This document shows, in pieces, positions 1 to 4,581 of a DNA stretch of 7,350 nt. Made by a program: the position numbers and the translations under genes. The stretch covers positions 1 to 7,350 of the forward strand of contig JAIRNQ010000040.1 of assembly GCA_031257955.1 (NCBI GenBank). Reading direction: 5' to 3'. The notes under the pieces are model-generated. The model saw nothing but the letters and a program-made list of their open reading frames with translations, ran no database searches and had not been told where the DNA came from. Source of the DNA: Deltaproteobacteria bacterium (GTDB taxonomy: Bacteria; Desulfobacterota; Desulfarculia; Adiutricales; Adiutricaceae). How positions within the stretch are numbered: position 1 is the stretch's first letter; the number at the start of each line of letters is the position of its first letter.

Positions 1-418
1 CCTTGGGACCGACCGGGCACCTGGCGGCCGATCGGTCCTGGGGCCCAGCCACTTCCGCGGCCAAGTTTCGGGCCATGGTCAAATCGATATCAAGCTCGGC
101 CCCATGGGAGCCGTAAGAATCGCGTGGTTCCTCTTCCAGGACTCGTTGTCCCGATTCGAGGGGAATAAAATCGTCGGTAAAGCGCTTGGCCAGGGTCAGG
201 GCCCCTTTGGGGCATCTGCCTATGCAAGCCCCCAGCCCATCGCAAAGGGCCTCGGCCTTGAGTACCACCCGGCCGTTCTCTATCGACAGCGCCCCTTCGG
301 CGCAAGACGGCAGGCATTCCCCGCAGCCGTCGCAAAGTTGCTCGTTTATCTCGACTATGTCCCTGAGTGACTTCCTCCGGCGTCCGGCCGGGCGATCGGT
401 TTGGTTGGCTATTGTCAT
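1..418 (-). CDS. 4Fe-4S dicluster ferredoxin-like protein, 5' part only
   Basis: Minus-strand gene starting at ATG 418-416 and open to the left edge, giving the first 139 residues. Residues 29-39 carry a full CxxCxxCxxxC 4Fe-4S motif (Cys29, 32, 35, 39). A second motif at 59-70 reads CDGLGACIGRCP, so the expected second cysteine is Leu62 and only Cys59, 65 and 69 remain. From memory of the family, this CDGLGAC variant is typical of a group of anaerobe ferredoxin-like proteins of about 200-270 residues, so it is probably not a defect; the second site may hold a 3Fe-4S cluster or use another ligand. A further Cys134-Pro near the edge fits the start of that family's C-terminal half, which lies outside the window. 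The protein is presumably a cytoplasmic electron carrier; its partner is unknown. The start is fixed by a strong Shine-Dalgarno sequence. A basic stretch (RRRK, 13-16) precedes the first cluster. Confidence 0.9.
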   Translation of the reverse strand, partial: MTIANQTDRPAGRRRKSLRDIVEINEQLCDGCGECLPSCAEGALSIENGRVVLKAEALCDGLGACIGRCPKGALTLAKRFTDDFIPLESGQRVLEEEPRDSYGSHGAELDIDLTMARNLAAEVAGPQDRSAARCPVGPK

Positions 419-425
419 GGCGCGA

Positions 426-432
426 CCTCCTT
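426..432 (-). promoter_or_regulatory. Ribosome binding site of the ferredoxin gene
   Basis: Read on the minus strand this is AAGGAGG, followed by seven bases and then the ATG at 418. It is an almost ideal Shine-Dalgarno sequence at normal spacing and decides the start codon. Confidence 0.85.
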
Positions 433-445
433 CGCTGACACCCAC

Positions 446-451
446 AGTATC
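446..451 (-). promoter_or_regulatory. Candidate -10 element of the ferredoxin promoter
   Basis: The minus strand reads GATACT, matching TATAAT at 4 of 6 positions. A transcript starting about 7 nt downstream, near 439, would place the FNR-type palindrome (centre 480.5) about 41.5 bp upstream of the start. That is the classic position for an FNR/CRP class II activator site, which usually goes with a weak or absent -35 element. The palindrome is seen directly; the -10 and start site are inferred. Confidence 0.45.
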
Positions 452-472
452 TATCAATACAATAACCATTTC

Positions 473-488
473 CTTGATCGCGATCAAG
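473..488 (-). promoter_or_regulatory. FNR-type operator upstream of the ferredoxin gene
   Basis: CTTGATCGCGATCAAG is a perfect 16-bp palindrome. Its core TTGAT-N4-ATCAA (474-487) matches the FNR consensus exactly. FNR is the oxygen-labile 4Fe-4S member of the CRP/FNR family; related anaerobic regulators can use similar half-sites. It lies 55 bp upstream of the ferredoxin start codon at an activator-like distance, so induction of this gene under anoxia is the simplest reading. A different CRP/FNR paralog could be the true binder. Confidence 0.7.
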
Positions 489-712
489 ATCCCGCGAGTT
501 TATTTTAAATTTCACTGGACCCGAAAAACCAATAAAATCTGGTCATTATTTTTGTTTGGCTTTCCCAAAGCAGAAAATTCTGTTAAAAAATTATAAATTA
601 TATCCTTAAAGCTATATAAAATTTATATTTAATCATTATAAATTTAGTAAATATTATTTTGAATTCTTTTCTGCTAAAAGATTAGCCAATAGGTGAATTT
701 TAATGACCAATT
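489..712. other. AT-rich gene-free spacer
   Basis: Between the ferredoxin promoter and the first long repeat the sequence becomes strongly AT-rich, most clearly from 510 to 705. I see no supported gene. It contains several short AT inverted repeats: CAGAA/TTCTG at 571-582, ATATAAA/TTTATAT at 614-628, and a TCTTTT/AAAAGA hairpin near 667-683. These are common by chance in such DNA, and no function is assigned. Confidence 0.5.
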
Positions 713-790
713 CCTAGGCCCTAACCCAGTTTACCCGAACGGCCGTGAGGGTCGTAGCCGTGAATTGAACCGGAACGGGGCCAAAAGCTG
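713..790. repeat. Long direct repeat, copy 1 (78 bp)
   Basis: This segment, beginning CCTAGGCCCTAACCCAG and ending GGGGCCAAAAGCTG, recurs at 804-880. The copies agree at 72 of 78 aligned columns (five substitutions and one single-base gap), and the start-to-start period is 91 bp. The single-base gap and stop codons in translated frames argue against protein coding. A small stem ACCC/GGGT (733-736 with 749-752) is possible. It could be a non-coding RNA or mobile-element remnant, or an ordinary intergenic repeat; which one cannot be decided here. Confidence 0.85.
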
Positions 791-803
791 ACTAGGACTG
801 GTG

Positions 804-880
804 CCTAGGCCCTAACCCAGGTTGCCCGAACGTCCGTGAGGGCGTAGGCGGGAATTGAACCGGAACGGGGCCAAAAGCTG
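804..880. repeat. Long direct repeat, copy 2 (77 bp)
   Basis: Second copy of the element at 713-790, separated from it by a 13-bp spacer (ACTAGGACTGGTG). The last 29 bases are identical in both copies, and differences cluster in the middle. The stem noted in copy 1 is kept here as GCCC/GGGC (824-827 with 840-843), an A:T to G:C change on both sides. The tail CCAAAAGCTG is followed directly by the near-copy CCAAAGGCTG (881-890). CTAGG/CCTAG at 792-808 can form a short hairpin across the junction. Confidence 0.85.
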
Positions 881-965
881 CCAAAGGCTGGGCACCCACT
901 GACGGCCAGGGGGAAATTCTAAGCAAAATCGGGGCTGGGGCCCGGTGGCCGGCCGAGGGGGCACT

Positions 966-980
966 TGGGGTCTGACCCTA
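966..980. repeat. Short REP-like palindrome
   Basis: TGGGGTCTGACCCTA contains the 5-bp inverted repeat GGGTC/GACCC around a single T, extended by one G-T and one T-A pair. From memory, short palindromes of the form GGGGTC-N-GACCCC recur between genes in many Desulfobacterota and related genomes and resemble REP elements mobilised by RAYT transposases. Only one copy is visible here and no transposase is present, so the assignment is tentative. Confidence 0.35.
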
Positions 981-1053
981 CGAATTTTTATGGTAACACC
1001 GGTTATGTTGATGCGTTGAGACAGACCGAAGATTTATTTTTAATCTGTTTTCA

Positions 1054-1067
1054 GTTTATTTATAAAC
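1054..1067. repeat. AT-rich inverted repeat
   Basis: GTTTATTTATAAAC is GTTTAT and its complement ATAAAC around TT. It lies in AT-rich DNA about 90 bp upstream of the strong promoter at 1158-1186. It could be a regulator site, but composition makes a chance origin plausible. Confidence 0.3.
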
Positions 1068-1095
1068 ATAGATTATATCGGTAAAAATTTTTCAT

Positions 1096-1117
1096 TAAAA
1101 TAGGCCAAAATTTAAGC
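1096..1117 (+). repeat. Direct repeat upstream of promoter, copy 1
   Basis: This 22-bp segment, beginning TAAAATAGGCCAAA and ending TTTAAGC, is repeated with one substitution, one further mismatch and one missing base at 1181-1201, 85 bp downstream. In the second copy its first six bases form the -10 element of a near-consensus promoter. Copy 1 has no recognisable -35 element 16-18 bp upstream, so it is probably not an active promoter itself. Confidence 0.6.
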
Positions 1118-1157
1118 CTTGATAGACCCTTCCCATGGGACGCCCGCCCCATGAATT

Positions 1158-1186
1158 TTGACAGTTTATCGGGATCAATGTAAAAT
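1158..1186 (+). promoter_or_regulatory. Near-consensus sigma70 promoter
   Basis: A perfect -35 TTGACA (1158-1163), a 17-bp spacer and a -10 TAAAAT (1181-1186, 5 of 6 matches) form the best promoter in the window. Transcription would start near 1193 and run rightward. The next gene begins about 415 nt downstream, so it would have a long untranslated leader, or the promoter drives a separate small RNA. A hairpin-capable CATGGG/CCCATG pair (1134-1139 with 1148-1153) lies just upstream of the -35 element. Confidence 0.65.
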
Positions 1187-1201
1187 GGGCCAAACTTAAG
1201 C
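1181..1201 (+). repeat. Direct repeat spanning the -10 element, copy 2
   Basis: Second copy of the 1096-1117 element. It covers the -10 hexamer and the inferred transcription start. Its ACTTAAG end begins another short degenerate repeat, ACTTAAG...GGCCAG, at 1194-1213 and 1218-1235 (24-bp period), so the start of the presumed transcript is itself duplicated. Confidence 0.6.
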
Positions 1202-1235
1202 GGTTAAGGCCAGTAGTACTTAAGGGATTGGCCAG

Positions 1236-1370
1236 ACCGGAGGCGGGCGTTACCGGGTCGGCTGGGCCCGGGGGTGATAAGGGCCAAGCAGGCGATGGCC
1301 CGGGCTGACCGAGGACCGGGCGGGAACTGGGCTGACAGAGGCTCGGCAGGCGAGGCCGGGCAGGCCAAAT
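1236..1370 (+). repeat. GC-rich degenerate repeat block in the presumed leader
   Basis: A sharply GC-rich island between AT-rich flanks. Segments 1301-1327 and 1328-1354 align without gaps at 18 of 27 positions and share GGGCTGAC exactly. A second related pair, beginning GCAGGCGA, lies at 1288-1310 and 1346-1366. Open frames here are short and of low complexity in both directions, so it is not read as coding. It would lie inside any transcript from the promoter at 1158-1186 and could fold strongly. Confidence 0.5.
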
Positions 1371-1450
1371 AGGTTATTGCCGGATCATGGGCCGCCCCGG
1401 TTATGGGCTGTAAATCTTTGGTTATTTTTTCCCTTGATTTTTCTGAAAAG

Positions 1451-1476
1451 TTATGTCAAAATATAAAATTATGTCA
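1451..1476. repeat. Paired TTATGTCA direct repeats upstream of the acyltransferase gene
   Basis: TTATGTCA occurs exactly at 1451-1458 and 1469-1476, an 18-bp period, within an AT-rich stretch about 130-150 bp upstream of the favoured start of the acyltransferase gene. The interval contains ATATAAAA, which could act as a -10 element. Two direct sites less than two helical turns apart would suit a regulator, but no family can be named from this. Confidence 0.3.
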
Positions 1477-1594
1477 TATTTATTTTTTTCTGGTGACTCT
1501 TTCGGTGACCACTGCCGTAGGTGCTATATCCTTGTCCAGAAGGGGACGGGCCTTCCATCGCGCTTGCCGGGCCAAACGGTTCGGGCCGGAATCC

Positions 1595-1598
1595 GGAG
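1595..1598 (+). promoter_or_regulatory. Ribosome binding site supporting the TTG start
   Basis: GGAG followed by nine bases and then TTG at 1608. The more upstream in-frame GTG at 1521 follows directly on a stop codon and has no comparable Shine-Dalgarno sequence, so this site favours the shorter protein. Confidence 0.5.
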
Positions 1599-1607
1599 AA
1601 ACGGCTT

Positions 1608-2579
1608 TTGAGCCAAGGCTTTTGGGTAAAACCGGCCATTGGGGCCATCTTGGGCCTGAGCTGGTTGTTGGCCCATTTGCCTAGGAGGGCGACGCTGGCC
1701 CTGGGCGATCTGGGCGGCTGGGCCTTTTACCGCCTTAGCCACCACCGCCGATCCATTGCCCAGGACAATATCCGAAAAGCCAAAGAAAGCGGGGCCTTGC
1801 CTTCCGAGTTGGACGAAGGGGAGACGGCGAAAAAATCATTCGAAAACTTGGGCCGGACGGCCCTGGAGTCCTTTTGCCTTCTACATAGGGGCATTGGCTA
1901 CTTTAGGGAGCGCCTTGACTTCGAAGGGGCCGAAAAAATCCCACCCGTCTTGGAAGCGGCCAGAGAATCAAAGCGGGGTCTCATTTTCCTGACCGCCCAT
2001 ACCGGCAACTGGGAACTGTCGCCGGCCGCCCTGGCCGACCGTTTCGGCTTTGGCATCTCGGTAGTCGGGCGGTTCCAGGGCCAGATCGCCGATCCGATCC
2101 TAAAAAAACTGCGGAGTACCGGCGGGGGCCAGTTTATTTCCAAAGACGGCGGGGCCATGGACATGCTAGCCACTCTCCGATCGGGCGGGATTTTGGGGAC
2201 GCTTTTCGACCAAGCCGCCATGGTCGGTTCGGGTGTGGGCAAGCTATCTTTGCTGGGCCGGCCCGCCCTGACCACCTTGGGACCCCTGAGGCTGTCCGCC
2301 AAAACCGGCTCTACCGTGGTCACCCTCTTTTGCCGTCGCCAAGGCGACCGGCACATAATAGAATTTGCCGACCCCATCTCCCCGCCCCGGTTGGCCGCCG
2401 GAGGCAAGCGCTCGGATTGGGTCCTTGAGAACGCCCAGAAACTTAACGATCTCTTGGCCGATTTCATACGCCGCTATCCCGATCAATGGATGTGGAGCCA
2501 TCGGCGTTGGAAAATGCCCGATACTCGCGAGGAGGAACTCCCTTTTGACGATAAACCAGGACGGAACGGTAACGCCTGA
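1608..2579 (+). CDS. LpxL/HtrB-family lipid A (lysophospholipid) acyltransferase
   Basis: Membrane-associated acyltransferase family that adds secondary acyl chains to lipid A at the cytoplasmic face of the inner membrane, using acyl-ACP. The diagnostic HX4E motif is His131-Thr-Gly-Asn-Trp-Glu136, within AHTGNWE. Asp201-Gln202 and the C-terminal DQWMWSHRRWK block (292-302) match conserved family positions. A hydrophobic anchor lies at about residues 10-25, and the 323-residue length is close to the usual 290-320. The start is uncertain: the open frame extends to GTG 1521 (352 residues), but the added 29 residues look uncharacteristic, and TTG 1608 has a GGAG site and places the anchor near the N-terminus as usual. 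Whether it acts like LpxL, LpxM or another lysophospholipid acyltransferase cannot be told from the sequence. The next gene begins 59 nt downstream on the same strand. Confidence 0.9.
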   Translation: MSQGFWVKPAIGAILGLSWLLAHLPRRATLALGDLGGWAFYRLSHHRRSIAQDNIRKAKESGALPSELDEGETAKKSFENLGRTALESFCLLHRGIGYFRERLDFEGAEKIPPVLEAARESKRGLIFLTAHTGNWELSPAALADRFGFGISVVGRFQGQIADPILKKLRSTGGGQFISKDGGAMDMLATLRSGGILGTLFDQAAMVGSGVGKLSLLGRPALTTLGPLRLSAKTGSTVVTLFCRRQGDRHIIEFADPISPPRLAAGGKRSDWVLENAQKLNDLLADFIRRYPDQWMWSHRRWKMPDTREEELPFDDKPGRNGNA

Positions 2580-2623
2580 CCACTTACTTAATTCCGTTTA
2601 AATTTATTTGAAGCCTTTTCATG

Positions 2624-2629
2624 AAGGAG
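2624..2629 (+). promoter_or_regulatory. Ribosome binding site deciding the RACo-like start
   Basis: AAGGAG lies nine bases before ATG 2639. It overlaps the alternative in-frame ATG 2621, which has no Shine-Dalgarno sequence of its own. This supports the start at 2639. Confidence 0.7.
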
Positions 2630-2638
2630 TCTTTCCAG

Positions 2639-4525
2639 ATGGATACTTTTCCAATTACCTTTCTTCCAGACAATACGGTCATTGAGGCGGAGGCCGGCGA
2701 AACCATATCCGAAGTTGCCGACAGAGGCAAAATCCATATCAACGCGTCTTGCGGCGGCGAAGGCGTCTGCGGGCGCTGCGTCGTCGAAATCCGGGAAGGC
2801 ACGGTTCAGGCCAGCCCCGGGCTATATTTAAACGAGGACGACTTTGCCAAGGGCATTAGGTTGGCCTGTCGGGCCAAGATCGAGGGCCCGGCCACCGTCT
2901 TCATCCCCCTGGAATCCAGGGCCGACGCTTCCTTCTTCAAAAAAGCCGCCCAGGCCGAGGAAGAGCTGAGCGTACAAAACCCAGACCCTATGGTCAGGCA
3001 AACCTGCCTGATCCTGGAGCCTCCCACCCAGGACGACAACCGTAGCGATCTGGACCGGGTCAACGCCTCGTTGGCCGAACTGGACCTCTACGACAACGAC
3101 ATAGACCTCTCGGCCATGCGCCGCATGCCCAAAGCCCTCAGGGAGTCGAACTTCAAGGTCACCGTCTCCATATTCTATGAACTCCCGCTGCAGCGGCCTG
3201 ATATCCCGCCTTACGGCCGCATCGTCGCCTTCGACACCACCGCCAGCGACGACGATTACTACGGCTTGGCCGTTGACGTGGGCACCACCTCGGTCTGGAT
3301 CCGTTTAATGAACCTACACACCGGGAAAGTCATGCCCAGCGTGGGCGATCTGAACGGCCAGATCTCTTACGGGGAGGACGTCATCTCCCGCATAGTCTTC
3401 GCCGGCAAGAAAGACGGCCTGAAGCGCCTCCAGTCCAGGGTCATCGACACCATCAACCGTCTCTTGGAACGCTACGAGAGCACTTACCCCGGTTTCCGGA
3501 AAAAAACCTTCCTGATGGTGGCCGCCGGCAACACCACCATGGCCCACCTTCTGGTCGGCTTGGACCCCAAAAACATCCGCCTTTCGCCTTACGTTCCCCC
3601 AGCCTCTACCTGGCCTTCGATTCGGGCCAGTTTTTTGGGCATTAACGTCGAACCCCACACGGTCATGAAAGTCTTCCCCTCCGTGTCCAGCTACGTGGGC
3701 GGCGACATCGTCTCCGGGGTCTTGGCCGCCGGGCTCTTCAAGAGGCCGGAGCTGACTCTCTTCATTGACGTGGGCACCAACGGCGAGATTGTCATCGGAA
3801 ACCAAGACTGGATGACCTGCGCCGCCTGCTCGGCCGGCCCGGCTTTTGAGGGCGGCGGGGTGCGCTGCGGAATGCGAGCCGCCCCCGGGGCCATAGAAAG
3901 CTTTCTTTACGAGAAAGACACCAAACAACACTACCTGGGTGTCATCGGCGGGGTCAGCCCCTCGGGCATCTGCGGGTCCGGCCTGATTAACGTCGTGGCC
4001 GAACTCTTTAAAGGCGGGGTCCTAAACAAACAGGGCAAGTTCGTTGAGGGCTCGTGCCCCCAAATCAGGCCAGGCGAAGACGGCTTTGAATTCTTACTCG
4101 CCTCGGCCGAAAACAGCGCCGGCGATCATGACGTCGTCATAACCGAGATTGACATCGAAAACTTGATCCGGGCCAAAGGGGCCATGTACTCTGGCTACCA
4201 GACCCTTTTGGAATCGGTGGGGCTCGAGATGGCCGATCTGGAAAGGGTTATCATCGCCGGTGGCTTCGGAAGATCCCTAAACATCGAAAACGCCATAACC
4301 ATTGGCCTTCTACCCTACCTGCCGGTGGAAAAGTTCTCTTACATCGGCAACAGCTCGTTGACCGGGGCCACCTTGGCCGCCCTCTCCGGGACCATGTGGC
4401 GGACGGCTTTCGAGATCAAGGAAAAGATGACCAACTTCGAGCTCAGCGATACCCCCGGCTACATGGATCGCTATATCGCCAGCCAGTTCATCCCCCACAC
4501 CGACGCATATTTGTTCGGTTTGTGA
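2639..4525 (+). CDS. RACo-like corrinoid-protein activator (2Fe-2S and ASKHA ATPase domains, DUF4445)
   Basis: This family uses ATP hydrolysis to drive reduction of inactive Co(II) corrinoid to Co(I), reactivating corrinoid iron-sulfur proteins or methyltransferase corrinoid subunits in the cytoplasm. The N-terminal domain (about 1-95) has the CX5CX2C plus distal Cys pattern of a 2Fe-2S cluster (Cys38, 44, 47, 77). A linker and middle domain follow. The ASKHA ATPase core shows DVGTTS at 213-218, DVGTNGE at 377-383 and AGGFG at 540-544. The 628-residue length matches characterised RACo at about 630. The alternative ATG at 2621 adds six residues but lacks a ribosome binding site. No corrinoid protein or methyltransferase lies in the window, so its partner is unknown. 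It sits 59 nt after the acyltransferase gene and 56 nt before ligA. The 3' end carries an imperfect tandem duplication across the stop codon. Confidence 0.92.
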   Translation: MDTFPITFLPDNTVIEAEAGETISEVADRGKIHINASCGGEGVCGRCVVEIREGTVQASPGLYLNEDDFAKGIRLACRAKIEGPATVFIPLESRADASFFKKAAQAEEELSVQNPDPMVRQTCLILEPPTQDDNRSDLDRVNASLAELDLYDNDIDLSAMRRMPKALRESNFKVTVSIFYELPLQRPDIPPYGRIVAFDTTASDDDYYGLAVDVGTTSVWIRLMNLHTGKVMPSVGDLNGQISYGEDVISRIVFAGKKDGLKRLQSRVIDTINRLLERYESTYPGFRKKTFLMVAAGNTTMAHLLVGLDPKNIRLSPYVPPASTWPSIRASFLGINVEPHTVMKVFPSVSSYVGGDIVSGVLAAGLFKRPELTLFIDVGTNGEIVIGNQDWMTCAACSAGPAFEGGGVRCGMRAAPGAIESFLYEKDTKQHYLGVIGGVSPSGICGSGLINVVAELFKGGVLNKQGKFVEGSCPQIRPGEDGFEFLLASAENSAGDHDVVITEIDIENLIRAKGAMYSGYQTLLESVGLEMADLERVIIAGGFGRSLNIENAITIGLLPYLPVEKFSYIGNSSLTGATLAALSGTMWRTAFEIKEKMTNFELSDTPGYMDRYIASQFIPHTDAYLFGL

Positions 4526-4550
4526 CCGACGCGTACCCGTTCGGCCTTTG
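4499..4550 (+). repeat. Imperfect 26-bp tandem duplication across the RACo-like stop codon
   Basis: Segments 4499-4524 and 4525-4550 both begin ACCGACGC and match at 19 of 26 positions; six of the seven differences are transitions. The junction falls inside the TGA stop (4523-4525), so the first copy encodes the last residues and the second is untranslated. The period is not a multiple of three. The second copy supplies most of the left arm of the hairpin at 4534-4562. Confidence 0.5.
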
Positions 4551-4562
4551 GCCGAACGGGTA
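4534..4562 (+). other. Strong hairpin between the RACo-like gene and ligA
   Basis: A perfect 13-bp inverted repeat, TACCCGTTCGGCC and its complement, encloses a TTT loop. It begins 9 nt after the RACo-like stop and ends 2 nt before the only Shine-Dalgarno-like sequence for ligA (GGGAG, 4564-4568). No T-tract follows, so it is not a standard intrinsic terminator. It could protect the upstream mRNA 3' end, cause partial termination or pausing, or modulate ligA translation. Confidence 0.8.
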
Positions 4563-4581
4563 TGGGAGTCAGTGAAAAGCC

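Noticed and set aside
104..596. Plus-strand and alternative minus-strand open frames over the ferredoxin region
   Set aside because: The minus-strand frame starting at 418 carries the cysteine motifs and a strong ribosome binding site, so the others are shadow frames.
713..880. Possible CRISPR array
   Set aside because: Only two copies, unit length 77-78 bp and a 13-bp spacer; this does not fit CRISPR repeat and spacer sizes, and no cas gene is visible.
1236..1370. Decayed coding sequence in the GC-rich block
   Set aside because: Translations in both directions are low-complexity and interrupted, and the pattern is better explained by a degenerate 27-nt repeat.
1403..1684. Plus-strand open frame of 93 codons ahead of the acyltransferase gene
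   Set aside because: It overlaps the acyltransferase in another frame, its first part spans AT-rich non-coding DNA, it has no ribosome binding site and its composition is arbitrary.
3314..3931. Long antisense open frame within the RACo-like gene
   Set aside because: The sense strand encodes a protein with clear conserved motifs; the antisense frame is a by-product of GC-biased third codon positions.
4534..4562. Standard rho-independent terminator
   Set aside because: The stem is strong but is followed by TGGGAGTC rather than a T-tract.
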